Of a stretch of 42,569 nucleotides of DNA, positions 15,709 through 24,900 are shown in pieces. Source of the DNA: Jatrophihabitans sp. (GTDB lineage: Bacteria > Actinomycetota > Actinomycetes > Mycobacteriales > Jatrophihabitantaceae); contig JAICIE010000014.1 of NCBI GenBank assembly GCA_025924515.1, forward strand, positions 1 through 42,569. Reading direction: 5' to 3'. The translations under genes were made by a program, and so were the position numbers. The first letter of the stretch is position 1; every line of letters starts with the position of its first letter. The notes beneath the pieces are model-generated. The model saw only the letters and a program-made list of their open reading frames with translations, did not search any database and was not told where the DNA came from.

Positions 15709-18126
15709 TCATCCGGTCTTGCGACGAACAACGGTCAGGCTTGCCGTCGCGGTGAGGGAGCCGTCGTTGCCTGTCACTAGGTAGGAGCCTGGTGCCTGAG
15801 CGGTACAAGTGTTGGCCTTGCACGACGCCTGCGCGCCGTTCGTCTTGCCACCTGCGATGGTGAAAGTTGTCGCGGAGGTGAGATCGCCCACCGGGTTGCC
15901 GTAGCGGTCGAACCCGAGCGCTGTGTACGTCTGCCTGCTATCGATCGTGATGGTCGCGGCCGCCGGGCTGAGCCGCAGGCTAGCGGCCGGACCCGGTTTC
16001 ACGGTCAGGCTGCCTGTGACGGTGAGCGATCCGTCGGTTGCGTGAACGGTATGTGGGCCGGCGATCTGGGCAGTGCACGAGCCGGTCGTGCATGTGCCGT
16101 CGGGGGTGATCGAGAAGGTCGCGTTGGAGTCCGGGCCGATGGGGTTGCCGTAGGCGTCCACCGCTGTTACCACGTAGGTCTGGCTGCTCCCGGCGGTGAT
16201 CGTGGCGCTGGCCGGATTGAGGCCCAGGCTGGCGGCCTTCCCAGGTTGCACGGTGAGGGTCGCGGTGGCGGTCAGCGACCCTTCGCTAACGTTGACCGTG
16301 TGGGTGCCGGCGACCTGAGCCGTGCAGGTGGCGGCGCTGCAACTGCCGTCCGGACTGATCCACAGCGTCGCGTTGGAGTCCGGGCTGACCTGGTTGCCGA
16401 AGCCGTCCACCCACACAACCGTGAAGGTCTGGCTCGTACCGGCGATGATGGTCGCTGTTGCAGGGCCGATCGTGATCCCCTCCGCCGAGCCAGGCTGCAC
16501 GGTCAGGGTCGCTGTCCCCGTCAGCGATCCGTCGGTGGCTCGCACGGTGTGCGTCCCGGAGATCTTGGCGGTGCAGGCGCCACCGGTGCAACTGCCGTCC
16601 GGGCTGATCGAGAAGCTCGCGTCGGGGTCCGCTCCGATCCGGTTTCCGTACGCGTCGAAGGACGTGACGGTGTATGCCTGGCTGCCGCCGGCGGTGATGG
16701 TGGCGGTGGCGGGGTCGAGGCTCAAGCTGCTGGCCTTGCCCGCTTGTACGGTGAGGCTCGAGGTGGCGGCCAGCGATCCGTCGGTGGCTGTCACGGTGTG
16801 CACGCCGGGGCTCGTTGCTGTGCATGTTGCGCCGGTGCAGGCGCCGTCCGGCGTGATCGAGACTGTGGCCTTGGGATCCGCACCGATCGTGTTGCCGAAG
16901 GCGTCCAGCGCCGTGACGGTGTATGCCTGGCTGCCCCCGGCGGCGATAGTGGCAATGGCTGGGTTGAGCCGAAGAGCGGCGGCGGCCCCGGGATTGAGCC
17001 TTTCGATTTGTGTGGCGCTGGCTAGACCGCTGCCGGTTGCGGTGATCGTCGGCGTGCCCGAGGCGGAGTCGCCATACCAGAATTGCGCGGATGACCTACC
17101 TTGGCCGATCGTCACCAGGCTGACCGGCGACCCCTCGGAGCTGGCGGCGAACACCCCTTCCGGAGAATTGGACTGCAGCCCGACGGCCAGGGCTGTCGGT
17201 GCGATGAGGGCATGTCCCGCGCCGTCGGTCAGCGTGACCGTCGCCGGACCGAGGTTGGGCTGGGTGGCCACGACCCCTGCCAGGGCAGGCGAGGTGATGA
17301 CCAGCTGTGCCGGTGTGGCCGCGGGGCCGAAGGACCACGACGTTATGTCAGCGTCAGCTAGGCTCGCGTCTGAGTTCGACGAGGTGAACCCCACCCAAGC
17401 CTGACCGTCGGACAAGGCGAGCTCGCTGGTCAGGTCCAGGCTCGGCACTGTGAGGGCGGGCGTTGCCGCGTCATCAACGAACACCGCCAGGCCGTCTCCG
17501 GCTCCCTGCCCGGGCAGGTAGCGGACGGTCAACACGTGCGGGTTGCCGTCGCCCAGGGCGGCATCACCAGCCGCCCCCAGCGAGTAGGTCACGTCGGAGC
17601 TGTTTTGGGACACGCCGCGGGTTTGCACGCTGATGAACGGGACGACGTACGGGTCTCCGGTGCTCGCATCGTGGTTGGTGTCGATCTCTACCGCGAGGCT
17701 GTCCGAAATGCCGGCGAAGCCCATGCTGTCACCGGCGCCGCCATCGGCGGTCAAGCTGTCGTTTTGGATCACGAACGCGAGGCCTTCGGCCGAGTCGCCG
17801 GTCGCGGCAGACAGCTGCCAGGTGAATCGCGTCTGCCAGCCGGCGGCTACCTCCACCTTGTCGACGCGCCAGGCCGCCCCCGCGGTCTCGGGCGAGGAGG
17901 TCAGCGCAGATAGCTGGAGGATGGGAGGCGAGACTCGTGCCGTCCCGTTCAGAGCCAGTGTCGAGTCGGACGGGTCGTTGAATCCTGCATATGAGAACAG
18001 CGACGGCGCCGCCGCCTCGGCGAGCACTGGCCGCACCAGCGGCGATGCGGCACAGATGAGGACGGTGACGAGCAGGACCGCTGCGCTTCGTCCCCGACGC
18101 CACCGTGTCGTCCAGTCATTCACCAT
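15709..18126 (-). CDS. Secreted L-type lectin with tandem Ig-like repeats
   Basis: An 805-residue exported protein. The ATG at 18126 follows GGGGGACGACC and starts a signal peptide (basic WRRGR, then SAAVLLVTVLICAA, cleavage near LAEAAA). Residues about 38-268 resemble a bacterial legume-type lectin: SYAGFNDPSDSTLALNGTAR, an inner EGLAFVIQND strand, LAVEIDTNHDASTGDPYVVP (metal-loop-like D/N pattern), and ending in WSFGP. Residues about 270-378 are one Ig-like domain. From 380 on, five repeats of about 84 residues follow, each with 'P..ATI.AG.SQ.YTV...DAYGN.IG.D..A..SI.PDG.C....CTA...GTHTV.ATDGSL..T.SLTV' and two cysteines probably bonded within the repeat. There is no membrane anchor or sorting motif at the C-terminus. 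Likely an extracellular carbohydrate-binding adhesin. A LuxR-type regulator lies upstream in the same orientation. Confidence 0.85.
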   Translation of the reverse strand: MVNDWTTRWRRGRSAAVLLVTVLICAASPLVRPVLAEAAAPSLFSYAGFNDPSDSTLALNGTARVSPPILQLSALTSSPETAGAAWRVDKVEVAAGWQTRFTWQLSAATGDSAEGLAFVIQNDSLTADGGAGDSMGFAGISDSLAVEIDTNHDASTGDPYVVPFISVQTRGVSQNSSDVTYSLGAAGDAALGDGNPHVLTVRYLPGQGAGDGLAVFVDDAATPALTVPSLDLTSELALSDGQAWVGFTSSNSDASLADADITSWSFGPAATPAQLVITSPALAGVVATQPNLGPATVTLTDGAGHALIAPTALAVGLQSNSPEGVFAASSEGSPVSLVTIGQGRSSAQFWYGDSASGTPTITATGSGLASATQIERLNPGAAAALRLNPAIATIAAGGSQAYTVTALDAFGNTIGADPKATVSITPDGACTGATCTATSPGVHTVTATDGSLAATSSLTVQAGKASSLSLDPATATITAGGSQAYTVTSFDAYGNRIGADPDASFSISPDGSCTGGACTAKISGTHTVRATDGSLTGTATLTVQPGSAEGITIGPATATIIAGTSQTFTVVWVDGFGNQVSPDSNATLWISPDGSCSAATCTAQVAGTHTVNVSEGSLTATATLTVQPGKAASLGLNPASATITAGSSQTYVVTAVDAYGNPIGPDSNATFSITPDGTCTTGSCTAQIAGPHTVHATDGSLTVTGSLTVKPGPAASLRLSPAAATITIDSRQTYTALGFDRYGNPVGDLTSATTFTIAGGKTNGAQASCKANTCTAQAPGSYLVTGNDGSLTATASLTVVRRKTG
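15730..16985 (-). repeat. Five tandem ~252-bp coding repeats
   Basis: The 3' half of the lectin gene consists of five consecutive units of about 84 codons. They share the blocks ATITAG-SQ-Y-V, DAYGN-IG-D and TDGSL, with a conserved Cys pair around SCTG-ACTA. The last unit is the most divergent. This arrangement can change copy number by recombination. Confidence 0.8.
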
Positions 18127-18197
18127 GGTCGTCCCCCTTCGGGCCGGATCGCGGCGGTCACGTGCTGCAGGGTGAGGATTCGCGGGTTCTGCGGCCG

Positions 18198-18223
18198 AAA
18201 CATTGGCCAGGTGGCCAATGTTT
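18198..18223. promoter_or_regulatory. Perfect 26-bp palindrome, candidate operator
   Basis: AAACATTGGCCA, a two-base GG spacer and TGGCCAATGTTT form an exact inverted repeat with 12-base arms. It lies 72 bases upstream of the lectin start codon, in the 260-bp gap downstream of the LuxR-type regulator gene. It is not followed by a T-run and sits too far from the regulator's stop (163 bases) to be its natural terminator. The position fits an operator for a dimeric regulator controlling the lectin gene. Confidence 0.6.
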
Positions 18224-18385
18224 GGGTCGACGGCAGGCAGCGACGATGTGGCGGTGCAGATCACCGTCGAGGTCGAAGGGTGCGAACCGCTGTCGGGACG
18301 GGTGTGCCAGGGCAGCTCCGCACCGGTCCGCTTCGTCGGCTGGCTCGGACTGCTGCGAATCCTGGAGCGGCTGGTGAGGAGCGAG

Positions 18386-21205
18386 TCAGCGGAGTCCGTA
18401 GCGGACAGCCTCGGCGGCCAGCTCAACCCGTGAGGTCAGGCCGAGCTTCTGTAGCGCACTGGAGACGTGTGCACGCACCGTGCGCCGGGTCAGATACAAC
18501 CGTGAGGCGATCTCCGGGTTGGGACGGCCCTCCGCGACCAGGCGCACGACACGCAGCTCACTCTCGGTCAGGCTGTCCCAACCGACCGCAGGTCGCCGCC
18601 GGGGGCCGCGGGCGCCCAGCCTCAGGCCGGCTGATCGCAGCCGCGCCAGGGCGCGGGCCGCGTCCCCGGCGGCGCCGAGGGCGGTGTACCGGTCCAGTGC
18701 TTCGGCTGCGACGGAGCGGCCCTGCGACTCGCGCTTGGCTCGGGCCAGCGCCACGGCCGCGTCCTCGAGCGCATACGCGAGGTCAACCGGGCGCGGGCAT
18801 TCCCGCAACAGCGACACCGCCTCCAGCAAGCGGTCAGGATCGTCCTCGACCAACCCACGACAGCGGAACACGGCTCCGCGCCAGCTAGGGACCGGAAGGA
18901 TAGCCAAGTCTGCGGCGGCAGTTGCCACACGCTGCACCAGAGTGCGGTCACCGGCCGCGCAGGCCACCCTCGCAAGGTCTGCGGCGTGCCAGGCCAGGTG
19001 CGACCGGAATCCCCGCAAATACCGCGGGAGCGCCTCCGCTGCCGCAGCACTCGCGCCGGCCACGTTCCCGCGCGCTTCGGCGAGCAAACACATGGCCCGC
19101 CCGGCGAGCGCGTCGCCGAGCTGTGGGCCGACGTCCGCCAGCTCCGCTTGCACGGCCGTAAGCAACCTATCCGCCTCGGGCAGCTGCCCTCGGTGCACCG
19201 CGATCAGAGTGGCGACGGCGAGGCTGCCGACTCGCCAGCGCTGTCCGGTCTCCTCCGCCAACTCCATCCCTGCCACGTGCTCAGCGAGCGCGGAATCGAA
19301 GCGGCCGGCGAGGTACTCGACCAGAGCAAGTTGTGCGTGATACAGCGACGCGCCCGCGACGGTGCCGCGGTCGAGGCTCTTCCGCAGCCCGTCCTGCAGG
19401 ACGCTGCGCGCCTCGTCCAGGCGGTCCAGATCGGTCAGCGCAAAGCCGCGCCACAAGGCGTCGGGCAACCAGCCGGCCTCAGTGGCCTCGATCAGCCCGC
19501 CGAGCGCGTCCAGCGCGGCGTCCGGCCGCCCACCGAGCACGTCCCCGGCTGCTACCGCGACACGCGCCACCCCCGGCGCCGGTCCCGGTGGAAGAGTCGA
19601 CATCAGGTTGCGGGCCTCGGCAGAGGCCCCGACCTCGCCCAGAAAGACCCGTACATAGCAGAAGTACGCCGCGACGAGGGCACGGTCGGCGGCGTCGACG
19701 CCAGGTGACTGGGCCGCGTCCTCAAACGCCGCGCGCGCCTCGGCCAAGCGGCCCTGGATGAACAGGGCGCGGGCAAGCCCGAACCGGAACAGTCCTTCTC
19801 GGTCGTGGCTGTGCCCGGCAGCTAGTGCCTGCCGGCAGACCGCCTCGACCGCCGCGCCGCGTCCCGTCCACATCAGCGGCGGGACCAGTTCCGCCAGAAT
19901 GTCTCGGACCGTTACCGGATCGTCGGGGGCGGTCAGGTCTAGCGCGGCCGCCAGCAGGTCGGCGGCGACCGCTGGAGCGCGCGGCGCCGCCTCCCGCGCC
20001 GCCCGGCGTAGCCACTGCACGGCCTCCACGTCCCCAGGCTGAGCGGATTGCAGCAGGTGTGCGGCAACCCGGCTCGCCGGAAGGCGCCTGTCGGCCAGAA
20101 CCGTCGCGACATCTCGGTGCAGCGCCGTCCTGACGGCGGCGGGCATGTCCTCATAGATCGCGTCGCGGATGAGGTCGTGCCGGAATGCCAACCGCGTGCC
20201 ATCGTCGCGGAGTACCGCCGCGGCAAGGGCTGGGCCCAGAACCGTCGCCACTACGGCAGGCGGTCGCCGCAGCGCCCACGCCAATTCCGTGACAGCGAAC
20301 GGCGACCCCAGCACAGCCGCCAGTCGCAACGCCTGCAGGGTCTCATGGGGCAGGAGGCTGACCCGCCGAAGAATCGTCAGCCGCAGCGACGGCGAGAGCG
20401 ACATCTCGGGGATCTCGAACAGCCCGGCCTCGGATACCGCCCCTGTCCCCTCGGTTAGAAGGGCGCTCACGAGTTCGGCGACGTGAAGAGGGTTACCGCC
20501 CGCCGCGGCGACCTGACGCATGAGGTTCGGCCCGGCGGGCGCTCCCGCAAGATCAGCAACGAGTTCCTCCACGGCGTGTGGGGACAGCGGTTCCAGGTCG
20601 AGCCGCGCCGCGCCTCGCCGCTCCAGCGCAGCCACCAGTGCCTCAACCGCGGAGCCCTTCGGAAAAGAGCGGAAGGTAATCACGATCAGGAGCGGCAGCA
20701 GCGCCGCCTCACGTGCCAGACGATTGATTGCCACGAGCGACGACGCGTCGGCCCAGTGGAGGTCCTCGAAGACGAGCGCCATCGGTCCAGAGACGACGCA
20801 ACCCTCAACGTATTCGACCGCGAGCTCCGCGACCCGGAACTCCAGCGCCGCGTTCTCCGCCAGCATCAAGGTCTCATGCTCGGGGTCGCCCCGAAGCAGC
20901 GCCGCGATCTCCCGGCGTCGACGGTCCCGAGCCCTGAAAAGGCCCAGCGTATCGGCGACAACGCCGAACGGTCGGTGGCGCTCGATTTCCTCCGCCGCAC
21001 CGACGAGCGTCCGGAAGCCTCGCAGTTCGCAGGCCTGCAGGCCCTCGGCCGCGAGTGTGGTTTTACCGACCCCGGGATCACCACACACGATCAGCACCTG
21101 ACCGTGGCCACGCGCCGCATCTTCGACGAGGTTCGTGACGCGCGTGAGTTCGGCCATGCGCCCGAAGCACCGGCCGGTCGACTGCACCACCCGCAGGCCT
21201 GACAT
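18386..21205 (-). CDS. Large ATP-binding LuxR-family (LAL/MalT-like) transcriptional regulator
   Basis: A 939-residue STAND-type regulator. The N-terminus carries an AAA-like ATPase with Walker A GDPGVGKTT at residues 42-50, a Walker B-type MALVFEDLHWAD further on, and GNPLHVAELV typical of LAL proteins. The middle is an alpha-helical TPR-like region (Ala/Leu-rich), the usual ligand or protein sensor. The C-terminal LuxR helix-turn-helix reads LTESELRVVRLVAEGRPNPE, then RTVRAHVSSALQKLG. The ATG at 21205 is preceded by GGGAGG eight bases away. Family members activate nearby catabolic, surface or antibiotic genes upon binding an inducer and ATP. Neighbours suggest the lectin (downstream, same strand) and/or the divergent RTX protein as targets. 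Confidence 0.93.
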   Translation of the reverse strand: MSGLRVVQSTGRCFGRMAELTRVTNLVEDAARGHGQVLIVCGDPGVGKTTLAAEGLQACELRGFRTLVGAAEEIERHRPFGVVADTLGLFRARDRRRREIAALLRGDPEHETLMLAENAALEFRVAELAVEYVEGCVVSGPMALVFEDLHWADASSLVAINRLAREAALLPLLIVITFRSFPKGSAVEALVAALERRGAARLDLEPLSPHAVEELVADLAGAPAGPNLMRQVAAAGGNPLHVAELVSALLTEGTGAVSEAGLFEIPEMSLSPSLRLTILRRVSLLPHETLQALRLAAVLGSPFAVTELAWALRRPPAVVATVLGPALAAAVLRDDGTRLAFRHDLIRDAIYEDMPAAVRTALHRDVATVLADRRLPASRVAAHLLQSAQPGDVEAVQWLRRAAREAAPRAPAVAADLLAAALDLTAPDDPVTVRDILAELVPPLMWTGRGAAVEAVCRQALAAGHSHDREGLFRFGLARALFIQGRLAEARAAFEDAAQSPGVDAADRALVAAYFCYVRVFLGEVGASAEARNLMSTLPPGPAPGVARVAVAAGDVLGGRPDAALDALGGLIEATEAGWLPDALWRGFALTDLDRLDEARSVLQDGLRKSLDRGTVAGASLYHAQLALVEYLAGRFDSALAEHVAGMELAEETGQRWRVGSLAVATLIAVHRGQLPEADRLLTAVQAELADVGPQLGDALAGRAMCLLAEARGNVAGASAAAAEALPRYLRGFRSHLAWHAADLARVACAAGDRTLVQRVATAAADLAILPVPSWRGAVFRCRGLVEDDPDRLLEAVSLLRECPRPVDLAYALEDAAVALARAKRESQGRSVAAEALDRYTALGAAGDAARALARLRSAGLRLGARGPRRRPAVGWDSLTESELRVVRLVAEGRPNPEIASRLYLTRRTVRAHVSSALQKLGLTSRVELAAEAVRYGLR

Positions 21206-21987
21206 ATTCAGGACCTCCCAACTGGATCCTGATGAAGTGTGCCGCCGTGATCCGAGACACTCAATGGCGGCTGCTCGTCCAAATATGGCTCACATGGGAG
21301 CGTTGGGTGATCGATTGACCGGCGTAACGAACTTGGTGAGTGGGCGCTGATGTGCGCGACGCCCGCACAGCGCAGTTAGAGGCAGTAATGCGGCGCGTTG
21401 AGTAACGCGGTGCTGCGTTTGGTCGCCGCGGACCCCGAATAGACGCCGGTGGGCGCAGCGCTCTTGCCGGCGGGGGGTATCACTCGGGCCGCCGCGCGTT
21501 TTGCAAGCACATCGTTCAATTGCAATGCGCTCCAATTGGAGCGCCGTGCTGCACGCACAGATGAAATCGGTCAGGAAGACACTTGTGCAGATGTGCAGCC
21601 GTTTGGCGTGGCTGCCCCGAGATGGTTTGGCTGCAGGTACGGAGCCGAGCCCGAGGCCGACGATGAAGCCGATGGCCGTCTCGAGTTCGATCCAGGCCGG
21701 TCGGGGCCAGTGACATTCCGACCGGCACGTTGGACCCGTTGCGCTTCACCGTGCATAGTGCGGCGGCGGAGGGAGCTGAACGCCCGCCACGGTGAGTACG
21801 ACGTTTGATGTGTGTAACTGTGAGGACACGCAGGGCTTGAAGTTCGATTGGGGTCGTTTGTCATCCCATCAACCTTTGGGTCTTTGGTCCCTGGCTGCCA
21901 GCTGTGTGCGGGGTAAAGATGGGCCGAGCCGCGCCAACCTGCCGTCGCCGACGCCGACGTCTGCGTGGTCCTGGAAAGAAGGCTCAG
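21206..21987. other. Divergent promoter region between LuxR regulator and RTX-adhesin gene
   Basis: Nearly 800 bases without a credible gene. It holds the 18-bp palindrome at 21527-21544 and must contain promoters for both divergent genes. Codon use in the frames crossing it is unlike that of the flanking genes. The GC content is visibly lower around 21500-21560 and 21800-21880, consistent with a regulatory region. Confidence 0.5.
21527..21544. promoter_or_regulatory. Perfect 18-bp palindrome, candidate operator
   Basis: GCGCTCCAATTGGAGCGC is self-complementary over all 18 bases. A second CAATTG core lies 16 bases upstream (21517-21522), giving two similar cores about one and a half helical turns apart. 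It lies about 320 bases upstream of the LuxR regulator start and 440 bases upstream of the adhesin start. Confidence 0.45.
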
Positions 21988-24900
21988 ATGGCTGGGAGGA
22001 CCCGCTCGCGGACCGCTCTGCAACGACGATTCGGAAGCTCGGCGGGGACGGCGGTTGGGCGCGTTGCGGTGTGCATACTTCTGGCGCTCGGCTCACTCGG
22101 CGGTCTCGTGGTATTCGCGACGTCTGCGGCAGCCGCGGCGACATTTGCCAACGCGGGGGCGATCAGCGTCGCTGACGCCACGTTCACCTGCGGCGGCTGC
22201 AACAACACCCCGGGTTTAGCGAACCCGTACCCGTCGAATATCTCGGTGTCGGGCATGACCGGCAACATCACCGGCCTGACGGTGTCGTTGAATAACATCA
22301 GTTACCGCGACCCCAACGACCTCGACTTCCTGCTTGTCGGCCCGGGCGGGCAGAAGTTCGTCCTCATGTCCGACGTCGGCGGGTTCACCAGCGTGAGCGG
22401 CGTCAGTCTGACTCTCGACGACGCGGCGGCCAGCGCGCTGCCGACGAGTTCAGCCCTGACGAGCGGGACGTTTCGTCCGACCAGCTTCAACGACGGCGTC
22501 GGCGGTGATGCGTGGCCGTCCCCGGCCCCCGCGGGTCCGTACAGCGTCGCGGCGCCGGAGGGTAATCAAACGCTGGGCACCGTGTTCAACGGCACCAGCC
22601 CGAACGGTACGTGGGGCCTGTACATCACCGACGACTCGGCGAGCAGTGGCCTGATGGCAAGCATCGCCGGCGGCTGGAGCATGGACGTCACGGTCGGAAC
22701 GCCGGCTCCGACGGCCACCACGGTGACTTCGTCGAGCAACCCCTCCACCACGGGCAACGCGGTCACCTTCACCGCGCACGTCACCAAGAGCAGCGACTCA
22801 AGCAACGCGACTAGCGGCACAGTGACCTTCAAGGAGGGCACTACGACCCTCGCGAACAACGTCGCGCTGAACGGCAGCGGCAACGCCAGCTTCACCACCT
22901 CGGCCCTGCCCGAAGGCAGCCACGTCATCAGCGCCTTCTACAACGGAGATGCCAACTTCGCCACGAGCAATGGCAGCGTCAACCAAGTCGTCGACAACGC
23001 GACCACTGTCAACGGCGGCTCGTACTGCAATCCCGGCGTGGTGACCCTGACCGACGCCCAGTTCGTGGGCAGTACCGGCACTGCGACCCCCTACCCGTCG
23101 CACATCTCGGTATCCGGCGCCAACGGCTCCATCTCCAAGGTGTCCCTGACCGCCAAGAACGTGACCGAGCCGCTCACCGATGACCTTGACCTGCTGCTCG
23201 TCGGACCAGCGGGGCAGAAGTTCGTCGTGGCCTCCGACGCCGGTGGCCTGAACGCTGTATCCAATGCGACGGTGACATTTGACGACGACGCGGTCTCGGT
23301 CTTCGCCGACAACAGTGGCGGCTGGGGCAGCGGCACGATCACCTCGCGGCCGGTGAACTACAACGACGGCACGGACATCTTCCCGGCGCCCGCGCCGTCC
23401 TCGCCGCTTTCGCCCACGCCGACCGGCGTCGCGACGTTCGCGTCCGTCTTCGGCGGAGCATCTCCCAACGGCACCTGGAGCCTCTACGCCGTCGATGACT
23501 CGGCGAGCAGCGGCTCCAACGGCGCCTTCAGCGGCGGATGGTGCTTGAACATCACCACCACCAACGACCCGGCGACGACGACCACGGTGAGTTCGTCAAC
23601 GAACCCGTCGGACGCCGGCAGTCCGGTCACCTTCACCGCCCACGTGACCAAGGCCGCTGACAGCAGCAATGTGACGGTTGGCAGCGTGACCTTCCGCAGC
23701 GACGGCAACCTCATCGGTAGCGGCCCGGTGTCGTTGGGCGCCGGCGGGACGGCGAGCGTCTCGACGAGTTCGCTGTCCGAGGGGACGCACACGATCACTG
23801 CTCTCTACGGCGGCAGCCCGGGTGCGTTCAACCTGAGCACGGGCTCGTTGAGCCAGCAGGTAGACAGCTCGACGGTCGTGTCCGGGACGACGTTCTGCAA
23901 CAACGGCGGCATCCAGATCAACGACCCCGCGAGCCTCGGCGGGATTGGCGCTGCCACGCCGTATCCATCGCACATCTCGGTCACCGGGACCACCGGCAAC
24001 CTGGTCAAGGTCACCGCCACGGTCAAGGGACTCACGCACACGAACACCGACGACATCGACGTCCTGCTGGTCTCACCGAGCGGCACGACACTGAAGCTGA
24101 TGTCGGACGCCGGTGGCTTCAACGGCGTCGCCAACGCCAACCTGACCTTCGACGACGCAGCGGCCTCCCTGCTCCCGGACAGCGCTGCGATCAGCGCCGG
24201 CACATACAAGCCAACGGACTACACCGACGCTCCGGCGGACACGTTCCCGTCACCGGCGCCCGCCGGCCCGTACGGCACTCCGGCGCCGACGGGCAGCGGC
24301 ACCCTGGCGTCGTTCGCCGGGGGCAGCGCCAACGGCACGTGGAGCTTGTACGTCGTCGACGACGCGCTCGGCAGCACCGGGTCGATCAGCGGCTGGTGTG
24401 TGAACCTCACCCTGCCGCCGGTCGCGAACGACGACGCGTACGCGGCAGCGCAGGATACGGCGTTGACCGTCCCGGCCCCCGGGGTGCTGGCCAACGACAC
24501 AGGCACCCCCGCACCCACGGCAGTGGCTCTCTCGGGCGGTTCCACCTCGCGGGACGGCACGGTCAACCTGGCGGCGAATGGCGGGTTCAGTTACACGCCG
24601 CCGGCCGGGTTCACCGGGATCGACACGTTCACTTACACGGCGACCAACGGACCCGGGGCGACGGACACCGCGACCGTGACGATCACGGTAACGCACAAGC
24701 CGTCCATCACCGGCGCGACGGTCACGCGTCAGCAGGGCAGTCCCGCGTCGACCGACACCATCGCAACGGTCAGCGACGTGGAAACCCCGGACGGCGACCT
24801 GGCCGTCACGGCGAACCCGCCGACCGGTGTCGCGGTGTCGACCATCCAGAACAGCGGCGGCACGGTGACCGCGGACGTGCAAGCCTCCTGCGCGGCGGTC

